45,891 nucleotides of DNA from a bacterium. Lineage in GTDB: Bacteria > Patescibacteriota > Minisyncoccia > Phycocordibacterales > Phycocordibacteraceae. The translations under genes were made by a program, and so were the position numbers. Below are positions 7,126 to 17,174 of this stretch, piece after piece; position 1 is the stretch's first letter, and each line of letters starts with the position of its first letter. The stretch is taken from contig JAHFML010000002.1 in NCBI GenBank assembly GCA_023269085.1, positions 129,266 through 175,156 on the forward strand, in the 5' to 3' direction. Under the pieces are notes generated by a model. The model did not search any database. It was not told the DNA's origin and saw only the letters and a program-made list of their open reading frames with translations.

Positions 7126-7134
7126 TGGTAGTAT
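7126..7134 (+). promoter_or_regulatory. Extended -10 promoter of the first hicBA-like pair
   Basis: TGG-TAGTAT (-10 at 7129-7134), eight bases before the ATG at 7143. Confidence 0.6.
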
Positions 7135-7142
7135 TGTCGTAT

Positions 7143-7469
7143 ATGGAAACTTCCGTAGCGAACTATAAATACGCCCTGCTCTTTGGCGGAGAACCGGTCT
7201 CAGCGAGCGAGAAGACGCGCGTTATTGATGAGGTTAAGAAACTCGGATCGTTGACCTTTGCATTGACTATGAACGAAGAGGGGTGGGCGGCACAGTGCAA
7301 TGAAATGCCTGCCCTTATAGCCGGCAATACCAACCCGCATCCGACCGACATAGAGATTCAATCGGAAATACGAACCGCGATCTTTGCCGCGTTTGACGTA
7401 CAGACAAACCAACCCGGAAGTGTCGAGAGTCCGTATCAAGAGTTCAAGTATACCGGTGCGGATAAATAA
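7143..7469 (+). CDS. HicB-like antitoxin (divergent)
   Basis: 108 residues. The central part follows the HicB partial-RNase-H pattern: a strand ending in F-A-L-T-M-N-E-E-G-W-A-A-Q-C-N-E-M-P, then a helix E-I-Q-S-E-I-R-T-A-I-F-A-A-F. In known systems HicB binds and blocks the HicA mRNA interferase and represses its own promoter. The link to the HicA-like gene 11 bp downstream supports this role. The start at 7143 follows TGG-TAGTAT by eight bases; an upstream in-frame start would overlap the -10. No DNA-binding HTH or ribbon-helix-helix is evident. The assignment rests on pattern and gene order. Confidence 0.65.
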   Translation: METSVANYKYALLFGGEPVSASEKTRVIDEVKKLGSLTFALTMNEEGWAAQCNEMPALIAGNTNPHPTDIEIQSEIRTAIFAAFDVQTNQPGSVESPYQEFKYTGADK

Positions 7470-7480
7470 CCAGTCTCTCT

Positions 7481-7804
7481 ATGGCTGGTAGGGACCTGCA
7501 ACGGAGAGACTTGTTCAAGCAACTCGGTTCTATAAAGCGGCAACAGCAGTGGCTTCGTGCCGCTCAGGTTCTTGGCTTCCGCATCACGCACGGCGGGAAG
7601 CATCCATATGTCATCCGCGATCCCGAGAATCTCAACAACGGAGACTATACGTCTTCCGTGACGACCATTCCTACAAACCTGCATACGGCAATCAACCAAA
7701 AGATATTCAAACAACTCCTGACCTCTCCAGTATCAGAAAGGATAGGAATAACGGAAGACGATGTGTGGCGTGCGCTTGGGTATACTGTCGAAGTCTCGCA
7801 CTGA
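7481..7804 (+). CDS. HicA-like toxin (divergent)
   Basis: 107 residues. The middle reads L-G-F-R-I-T-H-G-G-K-H-P-Y-V-I-R-D-P, matching the HicA dsRBD-like core in which a histidine after G-(S/K) is catalytic; then T-T-I-P-T and a C-terminal helix. HicA proteins cut mRNA in the cytoplasm. It is longer than typical HicA (60-85 residues) and has extra N- and C-terminal helices. It lies 11 bp after the HicB-like gene, in antitoxin-toxin order. A second, canonical hicBA pair is at 30418-30868. Toxic activity is inferred only. Confidence 0.65.
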   Translation: MAGRDLQRRDLFKQLGSIKRQQQWLRAAQVLGFRITHGGKHPYVIRDPENLNNGDYTSSVTTIPTNLHTAINQKIFKQLLTSPVSERIGITEDDVWRALGYTVEVSH

Positions 7805-7868
7805 ATATTGATATCTTCTTGTGAATTATAAATTGAAAAAGACCACAAATTAAAATAAACTTAAGGCG

Positions 7869-8435
7869 ATGACTGATTTTATTACCGATTTTCACTCTAT
7901 AGCTACCAATATTGAGCAGATACGCATTGTGGCACAAGAAGTTTCCGCTTCTCATTGGTGGAACACGCAATGGTTTTCTTCTCTAGCTAGCGCTGTTGTC
8001 GGGGCGATAGCTGCTTTAGTCATTGGTATTTCAAGAGATTACTTTTCTTCGCGTCAAAAAATTTTAGAAAACTGGTGTTTGCATATTGTTAAGCGCCAAC
8101 AGCCAAAGTACCTTTTTGAAAAGGCTTTTATTACTAATTATGGACACACGAGCATACGATACGGAGAAACAGAAGTTATTTCTGAGAAACCATTTTCAGA
8201 AAAAGTATTGATTGAATTTCGCAAAAATTATAAATATTGGAATCTTCCATTTAGTCATTTGCGCTTCCTTTTTTGGAGATATGAAAAAGCTTTATATGAT
8301 TTACCAAGTTTAAGTCGACCTCAGTTAGAAGAAAGTCCTCAATATTTAAAAGCACAGAGAATTTTTGCGAAAATGATTAAGCTTGCCGAAAGGAAGACAG
8401 GAGAGAATCAATGGACAATCAGAGACCCCCATTAA
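7869..8435 (+). CDS. AT-rich orphan, single-pass membrane protein
   Basis: 188 residues. One membrane segment near residues 38-58 (A-S-A-V-V-G-A-I-A-A-L-V-I-G-I) is followed by a basic, aromatic-rich cytoplasmic domain of about 125 residues. No family is recognised. Base and codon use are clearly more AT-rich than the neighbours (TTT, AAA and ATT codons dominate), which suggests recent transfer. It follows the hicBA-like pair by about 65 bp. A convergent SWIB gene lies downstream behind a shared terminator. It might be an effector or a defence-associated membrane protein, but this is speculation. Confidence 0.65.
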   Translation: MTDFITDFHSIATNIEQIRIVAQEVSASHWWNTQWFSSLASAVVGAIAALVIGISRDYFSSRQKILENWCLHIVKRQQPKYLFEKAFITNYGHTSIRYGETEVISEKPFSEKVLIEFRKNYKYWNLPFSHLRFLFWRYEKALYDLPSLSRPQLEESPQYLKAQRIFAKMIKLAERKTGENQWTIRDPH

Positions 8436-8498
8436 TTCTGAAATTCGTTTCTGGATAGCGAGTTTTGCAATGTAGCCTGTGCGGATTTTTGACTAGAC

Positions 8499-8537
8499 AA
8501 ACCAAACGCGCGAGCCGGAGGCTCGCGCGTTTGGTTT
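8499..8537. terminator. Bidirectional terminator between convergent genes
   Basis: An 18-bp stem (8499-8516 with 8520-8537) around GGA, T-rich on both strands. It closes the AT-rich orphan on the plus strand and the SWIB gene on the minus strand. Confidence 0.85.
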
Positions 8538-8552
8538 TGTCGATGTCGTCTC

Positions 8553-8801
8553 TTACTTCAAATGCGCGGAGACGAGTTTGGTCATCTCGAACATCGTGAC
8601 TTCGTCCTTGCCGAAGACGGGGCGGAGCAGGTCGTCGGCGAAGATGTTGCGCTTGTTCGCCGGGTTCTGGAGATCGTTCTTCTTGATATATTCCCAAAGT
8701 TTCTTGACGACTTCGGTGCGCGGGAGCGGGCCCGCGCCGATAACCGCTTCAAGCTCGGGGGAGAGATTGAGCGGCTTCATGAGAGCTGGATTCATTGCCA
8801 T
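8553..8801 (-). CDS. SWIB/MDM2 domain protein
   Basis: 82 residues forming a single SWIB domain: L-S-P-E-L-E-A-V-I-G near 13-22, P-L-P-R-T-E-V-V-K-K-L-W-E-Y-I-K in the middle, then N-D-L-Q-N-P-A-N-K-R, F-A-D-D and P-V-F-G near the end. SWIB domains occur in eukaryotic chromatin remodelers and, in bacteria, as chlamydial topoisomerase fusions and as small stand-alone proteins in several phyla including CPR. A nucleoid or DNA-topology role is inferred. It is transcribed divergently from atpB; the likely promoter is TGC-TATATA/TATACT on the minus strand at about 8851-8861, giving a leader of about 40 nt. The ATG at 8801 is used; a second Met lies two codons later. Confidence 0.9.
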   Translation of the reverse strand: MAMNPALMKPLNLSPELEAVIGAGPLPRTEVVKKLWEYIKKNDLQNPANKRNIFADDLLRPVFGKDEVTMFEMTKLVSAHLK

Positions 8802-8877
8802 AAGATAAGGTGATTAGGTTAGCGCCAGTGACTTCTGACTGACTCACTCTAGTATATAGCATACTTTCCCCAATTTC

Positions 8878-8886
8878 TGCTAGAAT
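8878..8886 (+). promoter_or_regulatory. Extended -10 promoter of the ATP synthase operon
   Basis: TGC-TAGAAT (-10 at 8881-8886), seven bases before the atpB ATG at 8894. An ATG at 8885 overlaps the -10 box and cannot be on this transcript. Confidence 0.7.
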
Positions 8887-8893
8887 GCAGGTA

Positions 8894-9640
8894 ATGCATG
8901 AAGGCATAACGGTCGTGCTGAAGGCGGAGCAGATCGGCTCCGTTTTTGGTTTCCCTATCACCAACTCGCTCATCATGGCGTGGCTCATCATGGCGCTCAT
9001 TATCATCGGCGCGTATCTCTTCAGCCGTCGGCTCACGCTCGTGCCGGGGAAGGTGCAGGCCGGTATCGAGTGGGCCTTCACGGGCGCGCTCGGCTACATG
9101 GCCGACACGCTCGGGAGCGAGGCCCTTGCGCGACGGTTCTTCCCGCTTGTCGCGACCATCTTCATCTTCATTGCGGCTATCAACGAGGCAGAGTTCTTCC
9201 CCGGTGTCGGGTCACTCGGCCTCATGGGCGCTTCAGGCTTCGAGCCGCTCCTGCGGGCGCCGACCACCGACCTCAACTTCACCCTCGCGCTGGCCGCGAT
9301 CGCCTTCTTCACTATCGAAGTGACCGGCATGGCGACGCTTGGTTTTTTCAAATATGCGGGGAAATATGTTAGTGTGAAGTCACCGGTCGACTTCGCGGTC
9401 GGGCTCATCGAGTTTATGAGCAATCTCGGCCGTCTCATCTCGTTCTCCTTCCGTCTCTTCGGGAATGTCTTCGCGGGTGAGGTGCTCGTGCTCGTGACGA
9501 GCTTCTTCTTGCCGTATGTGCTCCCGGCGCCCTTGATGGGCTTCGAGATGTTCATCGGCCTCATACAGGCGCTCGTCTTCTCGATGCTCACGCTCTTCTT
9601 TATCAAGCTCGCGATCATGGATCCGCACGAGGCGCACTAG
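8894..9640 (+). CDS. atpB: F1Fo ATP synthase subunit a
   Basis: 248-residue membrane protein that forms the ion half-channels next to the c-ring. The essential arginine is seen as R187 in S-F-S-F-R-L-F-G-N-V-F-A-G-E. About five to six membrane helices are visible. The usual N-x-x-G-x-x-P-G segment reads N-E-A-E-F-F-P-G, a local deviation. The start at 8894 is preferred over the ATG three codons upstream because the latter overlaps the -10 box. It is the first gene of the atp operon; no atpI lies upstream. Confidence 0.96.
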   Translation: MHEGITVVLKAEQIGSVFGFPITNSLIMAWLIMALIIIGAYLFSRRLTLVPGKVQAGIEWAFTGALGYMADTLGSEALARRFFPLVATIFIFIAAINEAEFFPGVGSLGLMGASGFEPLLRAPTTDLNFTLALAAIAFFTIEVTGMATLGFFKYAGKYVSVKSPVDFAVGLIEFMSNLGRLISFSFRLFGNVFAGEVLVLVTSFFLPYVLPAPLMGFEMFIGLIQALVFSMLTLFFIKLAIMDPHEAH

Positions 9641-9695
9641 CGGCGCTTCGTGCGGCTTCGAGATTGAGGCCGGTTATTTTTATTTCATAGCGTAA

Positions 9696-9935
<240 letters not shown>

Positions 9936-9950
9936 TCGAGAGATTGCGCC

Positions 9951-10397
9951 ATGCAACAGCTTTTCTCGGCATTCGGCGTCTCATGGAGCCTCCTCATCGC
10001 ACAGGCGGTGAACTTCGGCATCGTGCTCGTGGCGCTCTGGTACTTCCTCTACAAGCCGGTGCTTGCGATGCTCGCGAAGCGGCAAGAGCTCGTTGCGCAA
10101 GGGGTCAAAGAGGCTGAAGAGATCAACCAGCTCTTCGCTCGTGCTGACGACGAGGCTGAACGCCGCCTGAAAGCGGCTGATGCCGAGGCAGAGAAGCTCG
10201 TAGCGAACGCACGAACGGTCGCGGGGAGCGAGCGGACGCGCCTGATGAAAGAGACCGAAGACCGCGCCGCGTCGGTCATGAGAGACGCTGAGGCGCGCGC
10301 GGCTGAGGCGCGCGCGCAGGCGCTTCGCGAGAGCGAACGCGATATTGCGCGACTCGCGGTGCTTGCCGCCGCGAAGGTGATGCGCGAACCAGCATGA
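9951..10397 (+). CDS. atpF: F1Fo ATP synthase subunit b
   Basis: 148 residues: an N-terminal membrane helix (about residues 12-35, then the conserved Y-K-P-V) and a long charged Ala/Glu/Arg-rich helix that dimerises as the peripheral stalk. A short near-repeat in the DNA around 10287-10320 encodes A-E-A-R-A-A-E-A-R-A in the coiled coil. It overlaps atpH by 4 nt (ATGA). Confidence 0.94.
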   Translation: MQQLFSAFGVSWSLLIAQAVNFGIVLVALWYFLYKPVLAMLAKRQELVAQGVKEAEEINQLFARADDEAERRLKAADAEAEKLVANARTVAGSERTRLMKETEDRAASVMRDAEARAAEARAQALRESERDIARLAVLAAAKVMREPA

Positions 10398-10765
10398 TCG
10401 ATTCCTACACCCACGTGCTTGAGGCTGAGGCCGCCGAAGGCGAGCGCGAGGCGGCCGACGCGGCCGTGACGAAACTTGTCGCGCACCTGAAGAGCACAGG
10501 TCGCATGAAGATGCTCCCGCAGATCCTCCGGGAGCTCGAGAAGGTCGCCGCACGGCGCCTCGCTCTGCGCCCGAAGGTTGAGGTCGCGAGCGCGGGAGAA
10601 TGCGCGGCGGCGCTCCGCGCCGCCGCGCATCAGGGCATGAAGGCCGAACGTGCGACCGTCAACCCCTCGCTCATCCGCGGCTGGCGCGCGACGAGTGCGG
10701 GGCAGCTCATCGATCATTCGGCAAAACGCGGGCTTATTTCACTTTATCAAAAGAGCACTACCTAA
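10394..10765 (+). CDS. atpH: F1Fo ATP synthase subunit delta, short
   Basis: 123 residues against about 175 in typical delta. The C-terminal part is recognisable: a V-N-P-S-L-I-R-G-W motif, then I-D-H-S-A-K-R-G-L, matching the family pattern for the domain that contacts subunit b. The N-terminal domain that caps alpha is shortened or highly divergent. The start overlaps the atpF stop by 4 nt, so translation is coupled. Position between atpF and atpA supports the call. Confidence 0.88.
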   Translation: MIDSYTHVLEAEAAEGEREAADAAVTKLVAHLKSTGRMKMLPQILRELEKVAARRLALRPKVEVASAGECAAALRAAAHQGMKAERATVNPSLIRGWRATSAGQLIDHSAKRGLISLYQKSTT

Positions 10766-10766
10766 T

Positions 10767-12338
10767 ATGCAAAGCATCATTGAGAGAATCGAGAAAGAGA
10801 TCGCCGCATGGACGCCCGAAGCGGGAAGTGTCGAGACGGGCATCGTGCGCGCGACCGGTGATGGCATCGCCCTGATCGACGGGCTCGCAGGCGCGCTCAT
10901 GTCGGAGATAGTGCTCTTCGATGCGCTCCACGACCGCTCGCTCGAAGAGGCGCTTCGCGAATCGGCGCCGCTCTACGGCCTCGTGCTCAATCTCGAAGAG
11001 GACGGCGTGCGCGCTGTCGTTCTCGGTGATGCGTCACGCGTGCATGAGGGTATGCTCGTGCGGCGTCTCGGCCGCCTGCTCTCGATACCGGTGGGCGATG
11101 CGCTCATTGGGCGCGTTGTGAACCCGCTCGGCGAGGCAGTTGATGGTAAGGGCGCGGTAGCGGCGAAAGAGATGCGCTCGATCGAGCGCGCCGCCTATGG
11201 CGTTATCGAGCGCGCGCCGGTGAAGGCCCCGCTCCATACCGGCATCAAGGCAATCGATGCGATGATCCCGATCGGCCGCGGACAGCGTGAGCTCATCATC
11301 GGTGATCGCGGTACCGGCAAGACGAGCATCGCTATCGACACCATTTTGAATCAAAAGAACGAGCCGAAGGAGACGCGGCCGATCTGTATCTATGTCGCCA
11401 TCGGCCAGAAGGAGTCCAAGACGGCGAAGATTGTCGCCGAGCTCGCGGAGCGCGGGGCGATGGCCTACACGATTGTCGTGACGGCGCCCTCATCGGCACC
11501 GGCTGCATTGCAATTCCTCGCCCCCTTCGCCGGCGCGACCATCGGTGAATATTTCATGCAACAGGGGAAGGACGCGCTCGTGGTCTATGACGATCTCTCG
11601 AAGCAGGCCGTCGCCTATCGACAGATGTCGCTTCTCTTGCGCCGTCCGCCGGGCCGCGAGGCGTATCCGGGCGACATCTTCTATCTCCACGCGCGCTTGC
11701 TCGAACGCGCCGCGAAGCTCTCGCCAGAATTGGGCGGCGGCTCACTCACAGCGCTCCCTATTATCGAGACGCAAGAAGGCGATGTGTCGGCGTATATCCC
11801 GACGAATGTCATCTCGATTACCGACGGCCAGATCTATCTCGAGGCGAATCTCTTCAACAAAGGCCAGCGTCCCGCGATCAACGTCGGCATCTCGGTCTCG
11901 CGCGTCGGCAGTGCCGCCCAGACGAAGGCGATGAAGAAGGTCTCGGGGACCATCAAGCTCGAGCTCGCCCAGTTCCGCGAGCTCGAAGCCTTCATGCAAT
12001 TCGCCTCTGATCTCGATGCCGAGACGAAGAAGCGCATCGACAGCGGCCGACGATTGACCGAGATATTGAACCAAGGTCGCGGCGCGCCGATACCGTTTGA
12101 GATGGAGGCGGCCGTCATCTTCGCCGCGACGAACGGCTATCTCGATACGATCGCGCAGGGTGATATCGCCGCCGTCGAGGCGAAGCTGCAAGACTATCTC
12201 GCGCGCGAGGCGGGCGGGACGCTCGTGGCTATCAAAGAGTCGAAGGAGATCCGCGAGGGGACAGAGGCGGCACTGCGGGAGAAGCTCGCGGCGTTTGTCG
12301 AACGACATGGTGGGACATCCGATGTCCAAATGCACTAG
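10767..12338 (+). CDS. atpA: F1Fo ATP synthase subunit alpha
   Basis: 523 residues; the non-catalytic nucleotide-binding subunit of F1. The Walker [10 protein letters not shown] is at residues 179-187. The core and the C-terminal helical domain follow the family closely. The last eight residues (G-T-S-D-V-Q-M-H) are encoded by a palindromic element that also carries the stop codon, so the C-terminus has been remodelled by that insertion. The ATG at 10767 is used because it lies 1 nt after the atpH stop; a longer frame upstream overlaps atpH. Confidence 0.97.
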   Translation: MQSIIERIEKEIAAWTPEAGSVETGIVRATGDGIALIDGLAGALMSEIVLFDALHDRSLEEALRESAPLYGLVLNLEEDGVRAVVLGDASRVHEGMLVRRLGRLLSIPVGDALIGRVVNPLGEAVDGKGAVAAKEMRSIERAAYGVIERAPVKAPLHTGIKAIDAMIPIGRGQRELIIGDRGTGKTSIAIDTILNQKNEPKETRPICIYVAIGQKESKTAKIVAELAERGAMAYTIVVTAPSSAPAALQFLAPFAGATIGEYFMQQGKDALVVYDDLSKQAVAYRQMSLLLRRPPGREAYPGDIFYLHARLLERAAKLSPELGGGSLTALPIIETQEGDVSAYIPTNVISITDGQIYLEANLFNKGQRPAINVGISVSRVGSAAQTKAMKKVSGTIKLELAQFRELEAFMQFASDLDAETKKRIDSGRRLTEILNQGRGAPIPFEMEAAVIFAATNGYLDTIAQGDIAAVEAKLQDYLAREAGGTLVAIKESKEIREGTEAALREKLAAFVERHGGTSDVQMH

Positions 12339-12354
12339 GACATCGGATGTCCTA
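12313..12354. repeat. Palindromic pair across the atpA stop codon (group D)
   Basis: GGACAT-CCG-ATGTCC (12313-12327) and GGACAT-CGG-ATGTCC (12338-12352) are reverse complements, separated by ten bases; the second extends to an 8-bp stem with flanking TA/TA. The TAG stop of atpA (12336-12338) lies at the junction. There is no T-run. Confidence 0.85.
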
Positions 12355-12362
12355 ACTTCGAT

Positions 12363-13274
12363 ATGGCGCTCAAAGATATCAAGGCGAAAATAAGCGCGAC
12401 CAAGCGGACGCACACCGTCACGCGCGCGATGGAGGCTGTCTCGGCGGTCAAGATGCGCAACACGCAAGCGGCCGCGCTCTCGGGGCGGCCCTATGCGCGT
12501 TCGGCGCTCGCTATTCTCACGCGTCTCGCCGGCACCGAACATGTACGGCGTCACCCGCTCGCGCGCCATCGCGATGGAGCGAAGATAGCGCTGGTGCTCA
12601 TCACGAGCGACAAGGGTCTCGCCGGCGCCTTGAACAGCGGCGTCTTGAAGCGAGCGGTCGAGGCCCTCGAAGGGCACGCGATTGGAGACGTCGGCATCTA
12701 TGCCTATGGCAAGAAGGGTGAAGAATATTTCAGCCGCCGCGGTTACACTATTGTTCGCAGTTTTGAGAACAAAGCCGACACGGTCCCGCTCGTGCTCATG
12801 CAGGAGCTCTCGCGCGAGGTCGCCGACGCCTTCTTGCACGGCGAATACGATAAGGTCGTTACGGTCTACAGCCACTTCAAGTCGACCTTCGAACAGACGC
12901 CGACCTTGCGCCGCCTCCTCCCGCTCTCGTTGCCCGCGCTCCGCGATATCGTGAGCGGCATCACGCCGACGAAGGGCAAGTGGAGCGATACAGAATCGCT
13001 CCTCGCCGCGCCGGTCGCCTATGAGGTCGAGCCGTCGAAGAGCGAGGTGCTCGACCGGCTCATCCCGCGGCTCATCGGTGTCTCGCTCTACCATATGCTC
13101 CTCGAGGCGAAGGCGTCAGAGCATTCGGCGCGCATGGTCGCGATGAAGAACGCGAGCGACAAGTCGCGCGAGATCACGCGCGACCTCACCCGCCGTTACA
13201 ACAAGATCCGCCAAGCGAATATCACCCGCGAAGTCTCCGAGATCATCAGCGGCCGCGAGGCATTAGCAACATAA
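12363..13274 (+). CDS. atpG: F1Fo ATP synthase subunit gamma
   Basis: 303 residues; the central rotor shaft. The N-terminal helix (K-A-K-I-S-A-T-K-R-T, T-R-A-M-E-A-V-S-A-V-K-M) and the C-terminal helix (R-M-V-A-M-K-N-A-S-D, Y-N-K-I-R-Q-A-N-I-T-R-E-V-S-E-I-I-S-G) are strongly conserved. The middle Rossmann-like domain has S-D-K-G-L-A-G-A-L-N. It starts 24 bp after atpA, just beyond the palindromic pair. The next gene is not atpD but a PemK-like gene 2 bp downstream. Confidence 0.96.
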   Translation: MALKDIKAKISATKRTHTVTRAMEAVSAVKMRNTQAAALSGRPYARSALAILTRLAGTEHVRRHPLARHRDGAKIALVLITSDKGLAGALNSGVLKRAVEALEGHAIGDVGIYAYGKKGEEYFSRRGYTIVRSFENKADTVPLVLMQELSREVADAFLHGEYDKVVTVYSHFKSTFEQTPTLRRLLPLSLPALRDIVSGITPTKGKWSDTESLLAAPVAYEVEPSKSEVLDRLIPRLIGVSLYHMLLEAKASEHSARMVAMKNASDKSREITRDLTRRYNKIRQANITREVSEIISGREALAT

Positions 13275-13276
13275 GT

Positions 13277-13663
13277 ATGGAAAAAGACTTTAAAGAATGG
13301 TTCCAAGAAAAAACTGAGGTACACAGTAAAAAAGCACGGCCTCACTTTCGAGAAGGCGAAGTATGGTTCGCGGCGCTTGGTGCAAATATTGGTTTCGAGC
13401 AGGATGGCCGCGGTGGAGAGTACTTACGTCCTGTGGCCATCATTCGCAAATTCAACAATGAGATCCTCTGGGCAGTTCCGCTAACGAAAACTGCAAAGTC
13501 TGAGCCTTTCTACTTCTCATTTCCTTTAGAGGGTAATACGAGCACAGCGATTCTTTCACAGATCCGGCTTGTTGATGCGAAGCGTTTGTTTTATCGTTTT
13601 GGAGTTATGAGAGTAGAGGATGTTGAGGAAATGAAAAAGCGACTCAAAGCACTGTTGCCATGA
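13277..13663 (+). CDS. PemK/MazF-like protein inside the atp operon
   Basis: 128 residues. The core matches the PemK/MazF fold: F-R-E-G-E-V-W-F-A near 24-32, R-P-V-A-I-I-R-K-F-N near 52-61, P-L-T-K-T-A-K, then a final L-S-Q-I-R-L-V-D-A-K-R-L. In known systems such proteins cut mRNA and are held by a small antitoxin. No antitoxin gene is seen beside it: atpG ends 2 bp upstream and a SET gene follows. Translation is probably coupled to atpG. Its codon use is more AT-rich than the atp genes, which suggests insertion into the operon. It could be a non-toxic relative; this variant (G-A-N-I-G-F-E-Q-D-G) is, from memory, frequent in CPR genomes. Confidence 0.8.
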   Translation: MEKDFKEWFQEKTEVHSKKARPHFREGEVWFAALGANIGFEQDGRGGEYLRPVAIIRKFNNEILWAVPLTKTAKSEPFYFSFPLEGNTSTAILSQIRLVDAKRLFYRFGVMRVEDVEEMKKRLKALLP

Positions 13664-13747
13664 ATCGCTCCTTCTCGTTGTTACCCCTTACAGGGAGGGC
13701 CGAAGCCGTTTGTTTAAGTATGATAGTCTTTACGCAACAAGAAGTCA

Positions 13748-15632
<1,885 letters not shown>

Positions 15633-15634
15633 CA

Positions 15635-15880
15635 ATGAAAAATTTTCACCTCACCATAGCGAAAGTCGGCGAGAACATCTTCGATGGCGAAGCGGTCTCG
15701 GTCACGCTCCCCGGGGTCGAGGGTGACTTCGAGGTGCTCGCCGGACACGAAGCGTTCGTCTCGGAGCTTCGTGCGGGGACGGCCTGCGTGCGGATTGCTG
15801 AAGGCAAGATTGAATGCCACGAGATCCCCGCGGGCGGCATCGCTGAGATTTCGAATAATCAGGCGACTGTTCTTCTCTAG
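15635..15880 (+). CDS. atpC: F1Fo ATP synthase subunit epsilon, N-terminal domain only
   Basis: 81 residues: only the beta-sandwich domain that binds gamma and the c-ring (F-H-L-T-I-A-K-V-G-E, L-P-G-V-E-G-D-F-E-V-L-A-G-H-E). The C-terminal helical hairpin, which in longer epsilon subunits (about 130-140 residues) acts as an ATP-hydrolysis brake, is absent. It starts 2 bp after atpD and is the last atp gene. Confidence 0.92.
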   Translation: MKNFHLTIAKVGENIFDGEAVSVTLPGVEGDFEVLAGHEAFVSELRAGTACVRIAEGKIECHEIPAGGIAEISNNQATVLL

Positions 15881-15905
15881 TAGCTTGCATCTTCTGTACG
15901 AAGCG

Positions 15906-15911
15906 TATAAT
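15906..15911 (+). promoter_or_regulatory. -10 box of the 15920 gene
   Basis: Consensus TATAAT eight bases before the ATG; leaderless message predicted. Confidence 0.7.
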
Positions 15912-15919
15912 CAAAGCAT

Positions 15920-16339
15920 ATGTACGAAGGAGACGGCACGAGCGAAGTGGTCCCGCCGCGGCATAAGCGGTTCCATTACCATGGCGACGAGGTGCGCGTC
16001 CTCTTCGTCGTTGCGGCGGTCGTGCTTGTCGTCGCCGAGTCGACGAACACGCCATTGCCGATCTCTCCGGTACTAGCCGTTACTCTTGCGATGATCCTTA
16101 TCATTGCGGCGGGGATTACCAATCCCGCGCAGAGGTCGATTCATTGGCTGAACGCTTTGCTCTCTGCCGCCGGCACGCTCCTCTTCGGCACGACCGCAGT
16201 CGGCTACTATCGCGGTGGAGCGAGCCTGCTCACGCGCTCCTTCACCTTCACCGAGGCGCTCGCTCTCCTCTCGCTCGTCGCACTCTACTTTACCACTCGC
16301 ACAATCCGCGGCATTCTCCAGCGTGAAGATAAAAACTAA
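15920..16339 (+). CDS. Small integral membrane protein, unknown
   Basis: 139 residues with four predicted membrane segments after a charged, His-rich N-terminus (about 27-42, 48-65, 77-95 and 108-125) and a short basic C-terminus. The layout (two tight hairpins) is reminiscent of small uncharacterised CPR membrane proteins, but no family is recognised. It starts eight bases after a consensus TATAAT and begins a three-gene run (15920, 16357, 16589) downstream of the atp operon. Confidence 0.75.
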   Translation: MYEGDGTSEVVPPRHKRFHYHGDEVRVLFVVAAVVLVVAESTNTPLPISPVLAVTLAMILIIAAGITNPAQRSIHWLNALLSAAGTLLFGTTAVGYYRGGASLLTRSFTFTEALALLSLVALYFTTRTIRGILQREDKN

Positions 16340-16356
16340 TATCTAAGATTAAGATT

Positions 16357-16587
16357 ATGTCGATACAAAATTTCCTCCTGAATAAATACGCGAACTGGAA
16401 GCTGAAGGACGTGCCCGAGGCGCAGCGCAAGCAGATGATGGCGCTCGTGACAAAAGATCCCGAGCTCTTCAAGAAGATCGGCGAGGAGATCGAGCGCCGG
16501 AAGAAGGGCGGCGAGCCGGAGATGAAGGCCGCGATGGAGGTGATGAAGAAATATCGCACCGAGCTCGCGAGCCTGATGCAGAAATAA
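16357..16587 (+). CDS. Small helical cytoplasmic protein, unknown
   Basis: 76 residues, almost all helical and highly charged, with Met-rich stretches (K-Q-M-M-A-L-V near 26-32, and M-E-V-M-K-K-Y near the end). No membrane segment and no known motif. A TAAGAT box (16344-16349) seven bases before the ATG may be a leaderless promoter. The stop is 1 nt before the next start, so it is co-transcribed with the membrane protein at 16589. Two helices separated by a K-K-G-G-E-P turn could form a hairpin; the role is unknown. Confidence 0.7.
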   Translation: MSIQNFLLNKYANWKLKDVPEAQRKQMMALVTKDPELFKKIGEEIERRKKGGEPEMKAAMEVMKKYRTELASLMQK

Positions 16588-16588
16588 T

Positions 16589-17092
16589 ATGACGGGACTT
16601 GTCGCCTTCACTCTCTTCTGCCAAGCGCTCGGCGCGCTCATAGGCGCGGTGGCGGTCGTCTGGGGCGAGTTTGCCTACATGCGCGCGATGCGCGACGACC
16701 ACATCGACCGCGCCGAGCGCGCGCACTTGAACGCGATCGCACACGGGCTCCGCTGGGGCATGTCGCTCCTCCTCATCGCGTCGCTCGCGCTCGTCGCGCT
16801 CGCGTATGTCGCGCGCGCCGCGCTCCAGCCGGCGCTCATGCCGAGTTATTGGACGCTTATGGCGCTCGCCATTCTCGTGGTCTATGTTTCGTGGGCGCTC
16901 TCGCGCAAGCGGATCTCCTTCGCGCTCGGGTCGGCGATCGCCTTCGCGGCGTGGTGGTTCCTCGTCTATATCACGCTCGGCTTCGTCCCCTCCCTCTCCT
17001 TCGGCGCGTCGGCCGCCTTCTTCGTCGTCGCGACCGCTATCTTCTACGCTATCCTCCGCTACGCGCGCTTCCTCCTCGGCGTCCGGCCGTAA
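16589..17092 (+). CDS. Integral membrane protein, unknown
   Basis: 167 residues with about five membrane segments: near 5-25, 55-77, 88-107, 112-134 and 137-155. A cytoplasmic-looking loop after the first segment holds several charged residues (R-A-M-R-D-D-H-I-D-R-A-E-R-A-H) including two His. No family is recognised. It starts 1 nt after the upstream helical protein gene. A GGACAT-type palindrome lies right after its stop. Confidence 0.72.
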   Translation: MTGLVAFTLFCQALGALIGAVAVVWGEFAYMRAMRDDHIDRAERAHLNAIAHGLRWGMSLLLIASLALVALAYVARAALQPALMPSYWTLMALAILVVYVSWALSRKRISFALGSAIAFAAWWFLVYITLGFVPSLSFGASAAFFVVATAIFYAILRYARFLLGVRP

Positions 17093-17095
17093 GTT

Positions 17096-17110
17096 GGACA
17101 TATCATGTCC
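17096..17110. repeat. Palindrome after the 16589 gene (group D variant)
   Basis: GGACAT-ATC-ATGTCC: the same 6-bp arms and 3-base loop size as the atpA elements with a different loop. It begins 3 bases after the stop codon and has no T-run. Confidence 0.65.
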
Positions 17111-17127
17111 GATTTTGCTTTGCCATA

Positions 17128-17159
17128 AAAAGTCGAACCCCGCGCATTTCTGCGCGGGG
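17128..17159 (-). terminator. Terminator of the minus-strand orphan
   Basis: 9-bp GC stem (17138-17146 with 17151-17159). On the minus strand it is followed by a T-run complementary to the A-rich 17126-17131, so it ends the gene at 17175-17579. Confidence 0.7.
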
Positions 17160-17174
17160 ATAGGGGGGATTGGT

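Noticed and set aside
8885-8893. Earlier ATG of atpB (three codons upstream)
   Set aside because: It overlaps the -10 box TAGAAT, so a transcript from this promoter cannot contain it.
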